Shown here one piece after another: positions 54,008-64,000 of a stretch of 64,000 nucleotides of DNA. The notes under the pieces are model-generated. The model saw only the letters and a list, made by a program, of their open reading frames with translations, ran no database searches and was not told where the DNA came from. The translations under genes were made by a program, and so were the position numbers. Source of the stretch: Sisyra terminalis (Eukaryota; Arthropoda; Insecta; Neuroptera; Sisyridae); assembly GCA_958496175.1 (NCBI GenBank), contig OY292278.1, positions 1,674,001 through 1,738,000 of the forward strand, read 5' to 3'. Numbering within the stretch: the stretch's first letter is position 1; every line of letters starts with the position of its first letter.

Positions 54008-55781
54008 TTGCGGTTATTTTTGCGGATATCATTGCGGTTATTTTGCGGTAATATTTGCGGTTATTTTTGCGGATATTATTGCGGTTATTTTTGCGGATAT
54101 CATTGCGGTTGTTTTGCGGTAACATTTGCGGTTATTTTTGCGGATATTATTGCGGTTATTTTATCGGATATCATTGCGGTTATTTTGCGGTGATATTTGC
54201 GGTTATTTTTGCGGATATCATTGCGGTTATTTTGCGGTGATATTTGCGGTTATTTTTGCGGATATCATTGCGGTTATTTTGCGGTGATATTTGCGGTTAT
54301 TTTTGCGGATATCATTGCGGTTGATTTGCGGTAATATTTGCGGTTATTTTTGCGGATATCATTGCGGTTATTTTTGCGGTAACATTTGCGGTTATTTTTG
54401 CGGATATTATTGCGGTTATTTTTGCGGATATCATTGCGGTTATTTTGCGGTAACATTTGCGGTTATTTTTGCGGATATTATTGCGGTTATTTTTGCGGAT
54501 ATCATTGCGGTTGATTTGCGGTAATATTTGCGGTTATTTTTGCGGATATCATTGCGGTTATTTTTGCGGATATTATTGCGGTTATTTTTGCGGATATTAT
54601 TGCGGTTATTTTTGCGGATATCATTGCGGTTATTTTGCGGTGATATTTGCGGTTATTTTTGCGGATATCATTGCGGTTATTTTGCGGTGATATTTGCGGT
54701 TATTTTTGCGGATATCATTGCGGTTGATTTGCGGTAATATTTGCGGTTATTTTTGCGAATATTATTGCGGTTATTTTTGCGGATATTATTGCGGTTATTT
54801 TTGCGGATATCATTGCGGTTATTTTGCGGTAACATTTGCGGTTATTTTTGCGGATATCATTGCGGTTATTGTGCGGTTATATTTGCGGTTATTTTTGCGG
54901 ATATTATTGCGGTTATTTTTGCGGATATCATTGCGGTTGTTTTGCGGTAACATTTGCGGTTATTTTTGCGGATATTATTGCGGTTATTTTTGCGGATATC
55001 ATTGCGGTTATTTAGCGGTAATATTTGCGGTTATTTTTGCGGATATTATTGCGGTTATTTTATCGGATATCATTGCGGTTATTTTGCGGTGATATTTGCG
55101 GTTATTTTTGCGGATATCATTGCGGTTATTTTGCGGTGATATTTGCGGTTATTTTTGCGGATATCATTGCGGTTATTTTGCGGTGATATTTGCGGTTATT
55201 TTTGCGGATATCATTGCGGTTGATTTGCGGTAATATTTGCGGTTATTTTTGCGGATATCATTGCGGTTATTTTTGCGGATATTATTGCGGTTAATTTTGC
55301 GGATATTATTGCGGTTATTTTTGCGGATATCATTGCGGTTATTTTTGCGGATATTATTGCGGTTATTTTTGCGGATATCATTGCGGTTCTTTTGCGGTGA
55401 TATTTGCGGTTATTTTTGCGGATATCATTGCGGTTATTTTGCGGTAATATTTGCGGTTATATTTGCGGATATCATTGCGGTTATTTTGCGGTAATATTTT
55501 CGGTTATTTTTGCGGATATTATTGCGGTTATTTTTGCGGATATTATTGCGGTTATTTTTGCGGATATCATTGCGGTTATTTTGCGGTGATATTTGCGGTT
55601 ATTTTTGCGGATATTATTGCGGTTATTTTTGCGGATATCATTGCGGTTATTTTGCGGTAATATTTGCGGTTATTTTTGCGGATATTATTGCGGTTATTTT
55701 GGCGGATATCTTTGCGGTTATTTTGCGGTGATATTTGCGGTTATTTTTGCGGATATCATTGCGGTTATTTTGCGGTAACAT
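54008..55781 (+). repeat. HOR unit U5, rearranged (1774 bp)
   Basis: The left part follows the full U1 order (three GGTTGATT segments, offset 8133 from U1), with private changes GCGAATATT (about 54757) and GGTTATTGTGCGGTTAT (about 54867). After the second TTTTATCGG (about 55062), most of the block carrying the GCAG haplotype and GCTGAAAT is missing. A fourth GGTTGATT (about 55218) joins a dimer run leading to GGTTCTTTTGCGG (about 55386). The regular HOR ends here. Confidence 0.8.
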
Positions 55782-57106
55782 TTGCGGTTATTTTTGCGGA
55801 TATCATTTCGGTTATTTTGCGGTAATATTTGCGGTTATTTTTGCGGATATTATTGTGGTTATTTTTGCGGATATCATTGCGGTTGTTTTGCGGTAACATT
55901 TGCGGTTATTTTTGCGGATATTATTGCGGTTATTTTATCGGATATCATTGCGGTTATTTTGCGGTGATATTTGCGGTTATTTTTGCGGATATCATTGCGG
56001 TTATTTTGCGGTGATATTTGCGGTTATTTTTGCGGATATCATTGCGGTTATTTTGCGGTGATATTTGCGGTTATTTTTGCGGATATCATTGCGGTTGATT
56101 TGCGGTAATATTTGCGGTTATTTTTGCGGATATCATTGCGGTTATTTTTGCGGATATTATTGCGGTTATTTTTGCGGATATTATTGCGGTTATTTTTGCG
56201 GATATCATTGCGGTTATTTTGCGGTAACATTTGCGGTTATTTTTGCGGATATTATTGCGGTTATTTTTGCGGATATCATTGCGGTTGATTTGCGGTAATA
56301 TTTGCGGTTATTTTTGCGGATATCATTGCGGTTATTTTTGCGGATATTATTGCGGTTATTTTTGCGGATATTATTGCGGTTATTTTTGCGGATATCATTG
56401 CGGTTATTTTGCGGTGATATTTGCGGTTATTTTTGCGGATATCATTGCGGTTATTTTGCGGTGATATTTGCGGTTATTTTTGCGGATATCATTGCGGTTG
56501 ATTTGCGGTAATATTTGCGGTTATTTTTGCGGATATTATTGCGGTTATTTTTGCGGATATTATTGCGGTTATTTTTGCGGATATCATTGCGGTTATTTTG
56601 CGGTAACATTTGCGGTTATTTTTGCGGATATCATTGCGGTTATTTTGCGGTAATATTTGCGGTTATTTTTGCGGATATTATTGCGGTTATTTTTGCGGAT
56701 ATCATTGCGGTTGTTTTGCGGTAACATTTGCGGTTATTTTTGCGGATATTATTGCGGTTATTTTTGCGGATATCATTGCGGTTATTTTGCGGTGATATTT
56801 GCGGTTATTTTTGCGGATATCATTGCGGTTATTTTGCGGTGATATTTGCGGTTATTTTTGCGGATATCATTGCGGTTATTTTGCAGTGATATTTGCGGTT
56901 ATTTTTGCGGATATCATTGCGGTTGATTTGCGGTAATATTTGCGGTTATTTTTGCGGATATCATTGCGGTTATTTTTGCGGATATTATTGCGGTTAATTT
57001 TGCGGATATTATTGCGGTTATTTTTGCGGATATCATTGCGGTTATTTTTGCGGATATTATTGCGGTTATTTTTGCGGATATCATTGCGGTTCTTTTGCGT
57101 TGATAT
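55782..57106 (+). repeat. HOR unit U6, terminal and truncated, fused to block Y
   Basis: Continues the U markers (ATCATTTCGG at about 55802, TTTTATCGG at about 55937, GGTTGATT at about 56095, 56285, 56500 and 56930, GGTTGTTTT at about 56710). It ends at GGTTCTTTTGCGTTGAT (about 57090), after which the sequence is block Y of the ~5-kb HOR. The fusion is in register and carries no foreign sequence. Confidence 0.75.
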
Positions 57107-59300
57107 TTGCGGTTATTTTTGCGGATATCATTGCGGTTATTTTGCGGTAACATTTGCGGTTATATTTGCGGATATCATTGCGGTTATTTTTGCAGATATT
57201 ATTGCGGTTATTTTTGCGGATATCATTGCGGTTATTTTGCTGAAATATTTGCGGTTAATTTTGCGGATATTATTGCGGTTATTTTTGCGGATATCATTGC
57301 GGATATTTTTGCGGATATTATTGCGGTTATTTTTGCGGATATCATTGCGGTTATTTTACGGTGATATTTGCGGTTATTTTTGCGGATATCATTGCGGTTA
57401 TTTTTGCGGATATCATTGCGGTTATTTTGCGGTGATATTTGCGGTTATTTTTGCGGATATCATTGCGGTTATTTTTGCGGATATCATTGCGGTTATTTTG
57501 CGGGGATATTTGCGGTTATTTTTGCGGGTATCATTGCGGTTATTTTGCGGTAACATTTGCGGTTATTTTGGCGGATATTATTGCGGTTATTTATGCGGAT
57601 ATCATTGCGGTTATTTTGCGGTAATATTTGCGGTTATTTTTGCGGATATTATTGCGGTTATTTTGCTGTAATATTTGCGGTTAATTTTGCGGATATCATT
57701 GCGGTTATTTTAGCGGATATTATTGCGGTTATTTTTGCGGATATCATTGCGGTTATTTTGCGGTAACATTTGCGGTTATTTTTGCGGATATTATTGCGGT
57801 TATTTTTGCGGATATCATTGCGGTTATTTTGCGGTAATATTTGCGGTTATTTTTGCGGATATTATTGCGGTTATTTTGCTGTAATATTTGCGGTTAATTT
57901 TGCGGATATTATTGCGGTTATTTTTGCGGATATCATTGCGGATATCATTGCCGTTATTTTTGCGGATATTTTTGCGGTTATTTTTGCGGATATCATTGCG
58001 GTTATTTTGCGGTGATATTTGCGGTTATTTTTGCGGATATCATTGCGGTTATTTTGCGGTAATATTTGCGGTTATATTTGCGGATATCATTGCGGTTATT
58101 TTTGCAGATATTATTGCGGTTATTTTTGCGGATATCATTGCGGTTATTTTGCTGTAATATTTGCGGTTAATTTTGCGGATATTATTGCGGTTATTTTTGC
58201 GGATATCATTGCGGTTATTTTTGCGGATATTATTGCGGTTATTTTTGCGGATATCATTGCGGTTATTTTGCGGTGATATTTGCGGTTATTTTTGCGGATA
58301 TCATTGCGGTTATTTTTGCGGATATCATTGCGGTTATTTTGCGGTGATATTTGCGGTTATTTTTGCGGATATCATTGCGGTTATTTTTGTGGATATCATT
58401 GCGGTTATTTTGCGGTGATATTTGCGGTTATTTTTGCGGATATCATTGCGGTTATTTTGCGGTAACATTTGCGGTTATTTTTGCGGATATTATTGCGGTT
58501 ATTTTTGCGGATATCATTGCGGTTATTTTGCGGTAATATTGGCGGTTATTTTTGCGGATATCATTGCGGTTATTTTGCGGTAATATTTGCGGTTATTTTT
58601 GCGGATATTATTGCGGTTATATTTGCGGATATCATTGCGGTTATTTTGCGGTAACATTTGCGGTTATTTTTGCGGATATTATTGCGGTTATTTTTGCGGA
58701 TATCATTGCGGTTATTTTGCGGTAATATTTGCGGTTATTTTTGCGGATATTATTGCGGTTATTTTGCTGTAATATTTGCGGTTGATTTTGCGGATATCAT
58801 TGCGGTTATTTTGCTGTAATATTTGCGGTTAATTTTGCGGATATTATTGCGGTTATTTTTGCGGTTATTTTTGCGGATATCATTGCGGTTATTTTGCGGT
58901 GATATTTGCGGTTATTTTTGCGGATATCATTGCGGTTATTTTGCGGTGATATTTGCGGTTATTTTTGCGGATATCATTGCGGTTATTTTGCTGTAATATT
59001 TGCGGTTAATTTTGCGGATATTATTGCGGTTATTTTTGCGGATATCATTGCGGTTATTTTTGCGGATATTATTGCGGTTATTTTTGCGGATATCATTGCG
59101 GTTATTTTTGCGGATATTATTGCGGTTATTTTTGCGGATATCATTGCGGTTATTTTGCGGTGATATTTGCGGTTATTTTTGCGGATATCATTGCGGATAT
59201 TTTGCGGTAATATTTGCGGTTATATTTGCGGATATCATTGCGGTTATTTTGGCAGATATTATTGCGGTTATTTTTGCGGATATTATTGCGGTTATTTTGC
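57107..59300 (+). repeat. Block Y of the ~5-kb HOR, third copy
   Basis: This matches about 41.5-43.6 kb: offset 15590 up to about 57.6 kb, 15602 to about 58.6 kb, and 15661 from about 58.9 kb. Shared markers are TTTTGCTGAAATATTTG, TTTTACGGTGATATTTG, TTTATGCGGATATC and the doubled GGATATCATTGCGGATATC (57930). Private changes include GCGGGGATATTTG (57500) and ATTGCCGTTATTTTTG with GGATATTTTTGCGG (about 57950), and the latter recur in the 794-bp repeat. Confidence 0.82.
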
Positions 59301-60654
59301 TGTAATATTTGCGGTTAATTTTGCGGATATTATTGCGGTTATTTTTGCGGATATCATTGCGGTTATTTTTGCGGATATTATTGCGGTTATTTTTGCGGAT
59401 ATCATTGCGGTTATTTTGCGGTGATATTTGCGGTTATTTTTGCGGATATCATTGCGGTTGTTTTTGCGGATATTATTGCGGTTATTTTTGCGGATATTAT
59501 TGCGGTTATTTTTGCGGATATCATTGCGGTTATTTTGCGGTAACATTTGCGGTTATTTTTGCGGATATTATTGCGGTTATTTTTGCGGATATCATTGCGG
59601 TTATTTTGCGGTAATATATGCGGTTATTTTTGCGGATATTATTGCGGTTATTTTGCTGTAATATTTGCGGTTAATTTTGCGGATATCATTGCGGTTATTT
59701 TGCTGTAATATTTGCGGTTAATTTTGCGGATATTATTGCGGTTATTTTTGCGGATATCATTGCTGTTATTTTTGCGGATATCATTGCGGTTATTTTGCGG
59801 TGATATTTGCGGTTATTTTTGCGGATATTATTGCGGTTATTTTGCTGTAATATTTGCGGTTAATTTTGCGGATATCATTGCGGTTATTTTTGCGGATATT
59901 ATTGCGGTTATTTTTGCGGATATCATTGCGGTTATTTTGCGGTGATATTAGCGGTTATTTTTGCGGATATCATTGCGGTTATTTTGCGGTAACATTTGCG
60001 GTTATTTTTGCGGATATTATTGCAGTTATTTTTGCGGATATCATTGCGGTTATTTTGCGGTAATATTTGCGGTTATTTTTGCGGATATAGTTGCGGTTAT
60101 TTTGCTGTAATATTTGCGGTTAATTTTGCGGATATCATTGCGTTTATTTTGCTGTAATATTTGCGGTTAATTTTGCGGATATTATTGCGGTTATTTTTGC
60201 GGATATCATTGCGGTTATTTTTGCGGATATTATGGCGGTTATTTTTGCGGATATTATTGCGGTTATTTTTGCGGATATCATTGCGGTTATTTTGCGGTGA
60301 TATTTGCGGTTATTTTTGCGGATATCATTGCGGTTATTTTGCGGTAATATTTGCGGTTAGTTTTGCGGATATCATTGCGGTTATTTTTGCGGATATTATT
60401 GCGGTTATTTTTGCGGATATCATTGCGGTTATTTTGCGGTGATATTTGCGGTTATTTTTGCGGATATCATTGCGGTTATTTTGCGGTAATATTTGCGGTT
60501 ATTTTTGCGGATATCATTGCGGTTATTTTTGCGGGTATCATTGCGGTTATTTTGCGGTGATATTTGCGGTTATTTTTGCGGATATCATTGCGGATATTTT
60601 GCGGTGATATTTGCGGTTATTTTTGCGGATATCATTGCGGTTATTTTGCGGTGA
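59297..60654 (+). repeat. Block X of the ~5-kb HOR, copy 2
   Basis: Partner of 38690-40070. Here X directly follows Y. Private changes include GGTTAGTTTTGCGG (about 60355) and GGATATAGTTGCGG (about 60085). The tail (about 60564-60750) is repeated at 60943-61128 (offset 379), both carrying the order TGCGGGTATC, then GGATATTTTGCGGTGAT, then the TTATATTTGCGG / GCAG haplotype. Confidence 0.84.
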
Positions 60655-62209
60655 TATTTGCGGTTATATTTGCGGATATCATTGCGGTTATTTTTGCAGA
60701 TATTATTGCGGTTATTTTTGCGGATATCATTGCGGTTATTTTGCTGTAATATTTGCGGTTAATTTTGCGGATATATTTGCGGTTATTTTTGCGGATATCA
60801 TTGCGGTAATTTTTGCGGATATTATTGCGGTTATTTTTGCGGATATCATTGCGGTTATTTTGCGGTGATATTTGCGGTTATTTTTGCGGATATCATTGCG
60901 GTTATTTTTGCGGGTATCATTGCGGTTATTTTGCGGTGATATTTGCGGTTATTTTTGCGGATATCATTGCGGATATTTTGCGGTGATATTTGCGGTTATT
61001 TTTGCGGATATCATTGCGGTTATTTTGCGGTGATATTTGCGGTTATATTTGCGGATATCATTGCGGTTATTTTTGCAGATATTATTGCGGTTATTTTTGC
61101 GGATATCATTGCGGTTATTTTGCTGTAATATTTGCGGTTTATTTTGCGGATATTATTGCGGTTATTTTTGCGGATATCATTGCGGTTATTTTTGCGGATA
61201 TTATTGCGGTTATTTTGGCGGATATTATAGCGGTTATTTTTGCGGATATCATTGCGGTTATTTTGCGGTAACATTTGCGGTTATTTTTGCGGATATTATT
61301 GCGGTTATTTTTGCGGATATCATTGCGGTTATTTTGCGGTGATATTTGCGGTAATTTTTGCGGATATCATTGCGGTTATTTTTGCGGATATTATTGCGGT
61401 TATTTTGCGGTGATATTTGCGGTTATTTTTGCGGATATTATTGCGGTTATTTTGCTGTAATATTTGCGGTTATTTTTGCGGATATCATTGCGGTTATTTT
61501 GCGGTGATATTTGCGGTAATTTTTGCGGATATCATTGCGGTTATTTTGCGGTGATATTTGCGGTTATTTTTGCGGATATCATTGCGGTTATTTTGCGGTA
61601 ATATTTGCGGTTATATTTGCGGATATCATTGCGGTTATTTTTGCAGATATTATTGCGGTTATTTTTGCGGATATCATTGCGGTTATTTTTGCGGATATTA
61701 TTGCGGTTATTTTTGCGGATATCATTGTGGTTATTTTGCGGTGATATTTGCGGTTATTTTTGCGGATATCATTGCGGTTATTTTTGCGGATATTATTGCG
61801 GTTATTTTGCGGTGATATTTGCGGTTATTTTTGCGGATATTATTGCGGTTATTTTGCTGTAATATTTGCGGTTAATTTGGCGGATATTATTGCGGTTATT
61901 TTTGCGGATATCATTGCGGTTATTTTTGCGGATATTATTGCGGTTATTTTTGCGGATATCATTGTGGTTATTTTGCGGTGATATTTGCGGTTATTTTTGC
62001 GGATATCATTGCGGTTATTTTTGCGGATATCATTGCGGTTATTTTGCGGTTATTTTTGCGGATATAATTGCGGTTATTTTGCTGTAATATTTGCGGTTAA
62101 TTTTGCGGATATTATTGCGGTTATTTTTGCGGATATCATTGCGGTTATTTTTGCGGATATTATTGCGGTTATTTTTGCGGATATCATTGCGGTTATTTTG
62201 CGGTGATAT
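60655..62209 (+). repeat. Spacer segment between blocks X and Y of the right flank
   Basis: Ordinary units rich in GTGA 11-mers, with GCGGTAATTTTTGCGG (about 61351 and 61513), GCGGTTTATTTTGCGG (61135), GATATCATTGTGG (about 61725 and 61962) and GGTTAATTTGGCGG (about 61870). Its position corresponds to 40.1-41.5 kb in the left flank, but it lacks the GGTTGATT and TTTTATCGG markers found there. I see nothing but satellite sequence in it. Confidence 0.75.
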
Positions 62210-64000
62210 TTGCGGTTATTTTTGCGGATATCATTGCGGTTATTTTGCGGTAATATTTGCGGTTATATTTGCGGATATCATTGCGGTTATTTTTGCAGAT
62301 ATTATTGCGGTTATTTTTGCGGATATCATTGCGGTTATTTTGCTGTAATATTTGCGGTTAATTTGGCGGATATTATTGCGGTTATTTTTGCGGATATCAT
62401 TGCGGTTATTTTTGCGGATATTATTGCGGTTATTTTGCGGTGATATTTGCGGTTATTTTTGCGGATATCATTGCGGTTATTTTTGCGGATATCATTGCGG
62501 TTATTTTTGCAGATATTATTGCGGTTATTTTTGCGGATATCATTGCGGTTATTTTGCGGTGATATTTGCGGTTATTTATGCGGATATCATTGCGGTTATT
62601 TTGCGGTAATATTTGCGGTTATTTTTGCGGATATTATTGCGGTTATTTTGCTGTAATATTTGCGGTTAATTTTGCGGATATCATTGCGGTTATTTTAGCG
62701 GATATTATTGCGGTTATTTTTGCGGATATCATTGCGGTTATTTTGCGGTAACATTTGCGGTTATTTTTGCGGATATTATTGCGGTTATTTTTGCGGATAT
62801 CATTGCGGTTATTTTGCGGTAATATTTGCGGTTATTTTTGCGGATATTATTGCGGTTATTTTGCTGTAATATTTGCGGTTAATTTTGCGGATATTATTGC
62901 GGTTATTTTTGCGGATATCATTGCGGATATCATTGCCGTTATTTTTGCGGATATTTTTGCGGTTATTTTTGCGGATATCATTGCGGTTATTTTGCGGTGA
63001 TATTTGCGGTTATTTTTGCGGATAGCATTGCGGTTATTTTGCGGTAATATTTGCGGTTATATTTGCGGATATCATTGCGGTTATTTTTGCAGATATTATT
63101 GCGGTTATTTTTGCGGATATCATTGCGGTTATTTTGCTGTAATATTTGCGGTTAATTTGGCGGATATTATTGCGGTTATTTTTGCGGATATCATTGCGGT
63201 TATTTTTGCGGATATTATTGCGGTTATTTTGCGGTGATATTTGCGGTTATTTTTGCGGATATCATTGCGGTTATTTTTGCGGATATCATTGCGGTTATTT
63301 TTGCAGATATTATTGCGGTTATTTTTGCGGATATCATTGCGGTTATTTTGCGGTGATATTTGCGGTTATTTATGCGGATATCATTGCGGTTATTTTGCGG
63401 TAATATTTGCGGTTATTTTTGCGGATATTATTGCGGTTATTTTGCTGTAATATTTGCGGTTAATTTTGCGGATATCATTGCGGTTATTTTAGCGGATATT
63501 ATTGCGGTTATTTTTGCGGATATCATTGCGGTTATTTTGCGGTAACATTTGCGGTTATTTTTGCGGATATTATTGCGGTTATTTTTGCGGATATCATTGC
63601 GGTTATTTTGCGGTAATATTTGCGGTTATTTTTGCGGATATTATTGCGGTTATTTTGCTGTAATATTTGCGGTTAATTTTGCGGATATTATTGCGGTTAT
63701 TTTTGCGGATATCATTGCGGATATCATTGCCGTTATTTTTGCGGATATTTTTGCGGTTATTTTTGCGGATATCATTGCGGTTATTTTGCGGTGATATTTG
63801 CGGTTATTTTTGCGGATATCATTGCGGTTATTTTGCGGTAATATTTGCGGTTATATTTGCGGATATCATTGCGGTTATTTTTGCAGATATTATTGCGGTT
63901 ATTTTTGCGGATATCATTGCGGTTATTTTGCTGTAATATTTGCGGTTAATTTTGCGGATATTATTGCGGTTATTTTTGCGGATATCATTGCGGTTATTTT
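62210..64000 (+). repeat. 794-bp higher-order repeat, two full copies plus a partial third
   Basis: Copy 1 is 62210-63003, copy 2 is 63004-63797 and copy 3 starts at 63798 and runs off the window. Shared markers per copy are the TTATATTTGCGG / GCAG haplotype, GGTTAATTTGGCGG, TTTATGCGGATATC, TTTTAGCGGATATT and the doubled GGATATCATTGCGGATATC with ATTGCCGTT. Copy 2 starts with a private GGATAGCATTG (63024), and copy 3 has TTTTGCGG where copies 1 and 2 have TTTGGCGG. Its core corresponds to 57.56-58.02 kb at an offset of about 4985. Confidence 0.9.

Larger units (their letters stand above)
31920..63900 (+). repeat. TTATATTTGCGG ... TTTTTGCAGATATTATT haplotype
   Basis: A linked set of variants first appears near 31920: the monomer TTATATTTGCGG, then GATATCATTGCGG, then TTTTTGCAGATATTATT (G to A in the core). 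About thirty copies follow, for example near 35570, 37420, 40080, 41570, 42470, 43980, 44880, 45330, 47140, 47400, 49090, 57160, 58070, 60660, 61610, 62260, 63060 and 63850. It is absent from the first 31 kb, where GCAG occurs in other contexts. It marks the right half of the window as one lineage. Confidence 0.82.
1..64000 (+). repeat. Satellite array of 12/11-bp GCGG monomers filling the window
   Basis: Every line of the window is made of 11- or 12-bp monomers with the core TTGCGG. The dominant monomers are TTTTTGCGGATA, TCATTGCGGTTA, TTATTGCGGTTA, TATTTGCGGTTA and the 11-mer TTTTGCGGTAA or TTTTGCGGTGA. I found no stretch of 50 bp or more that departs from this pattern, so no gene, transposon or unique spacer interrupts it, and neither array edge is inside the window. 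The + strand carries the G/T-rich face throughout; no block shows the reverse-complement core CCGCAA. A tandem array of this size with multi-kb higher-order structure is typical of eukaryotic heterochromatic satellite DNA. The family is not one I recognise, and its chromosomal location (centromere, pericentromere, subtelomere or sex chromosome) cannot be read from the sequence. Confidence 0.98.

Noticed and set aside
56940..57671. Longest open frame, 243 codons on the + strand, and several of 132-188 codons
   Set aside because: The translation is only 4-residue repeats (LRIS/LRLF, CGYF/CGYH, AVIF/ADII) changing frame at each 11-mer. Frame length depends only on how many 12-mers separate 11-mers, and the stop is the TAA or TGA of the third 11-mer. 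No non-repeat domain or codon bias, so no gene.
1..64000. Telomere repeat (the 12-bp Allium-type telomere unit also contains CGGTTAT)
   Set aside because: Only a short core is shared. Alternating monomers, 11-mers and multi-kb near-identical HORs are not what telomerase synthesis gives.
1..64000. CRISPR array
   Set aside because: There are no unique spacers between repeats; the sequence between cores is itself the repeat.
1..64000. G-quadruplex-forming repeat
   Set aside because: Each monomer has a single GG separated by about 9-10 bases. There are no runs of three or more G apart from rare GGGG variants, so a canonical quadruplex is not supported.
1..64000. CENP-B box or other known centromere protein site
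   Set aside because: I looked for the TTCG...CGGGA pattern within monomers and did not find it. A centromeric role cannot be argued from sequence alone.

Overview
The whole 64 kb window is one uninterrupted, AT-rich satellite (tandem repeat) array. I see no protein-coding gene, RNA gene, transposon, CRISPR array, operon or unique-sequence island on either strand. Such an array points to a eukaryotic chromosome, most likely heterochromatin (centromeric, pericentromeric, subtelomeric or sex-chromosomal). The sequence does not identify the organism.

Basic architecture: the array is built from about 5,400 monomers of 12 or 11 bp, nearly all carrying the core TTGCGG. Three 12-mers plus one 11-mer form a 47-bp unit: TTTTTGCGGATA, TCATTGCGGTTA (or TTATTGCGGTTA), the 11-mer TTTTGCGGTAA (variants ending GTGA, or with GCTG for GCGG), and TATTTGCGGTTA (or CATTTGCGGTTA). 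Whole 24-bp dimers (GGATA monomer plus GGTTA monomer) are added between successive 11-mers, so 11-mer spacing is usually 47 + 24n: 47, 71, 95, 119, 143 and 167 bp are all seen. The 47-bp consensus has T22 G12 A8 C5, so the + strand is strongly G/T-biased. Orientation never inverts. The many short open frames (4-residue repeats such as LRIS/LRLF, CGYF/CGYH, AVIF/ADII) are by-products of the 12-bp period and are not annotated as genes.

Layout. (1) 1-12.46 kb: a heterogeneous left domain with short 47/71-bp units and its own variants (TGAGG, TGTGGTAAT, GCGGCTATT), containing 0.4-2.5 kb duplications. (2) 12.46-38 kb: a middle domain marked by the linked GCTGTAAT / GGTTAATTTTGCGG variant and 24-bp dimer runs. 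It holds multi-kb near-identical duplications with offsets of 1634, 4854, 3291 and about 1831-1843 bp. (3) 38.6-45.3 kb and 57.1-64 kb: two flanks sharing a higher-order repeat (HOR) of about 5 kb. (4) 45.9-57.1 kb: a block between those flanks built from a 1941/1942-bp HOR, whose longer 2308-bp neighbour explains two alternative internal deletion variants. (5) 62.2-64 kb: a 794-bp HOR running off the right edge.

No genes work together here. The biology is that of the array: nested repeat levels (12/11, then 24 and 47, then 47+24n, then 0.2-5 kb HORs) shaped by in-register unequal exchange, local amplification and segmental duplication. Coordinates of long-range copies come from reading shared variants by eye. 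Identity percentages were not computed.
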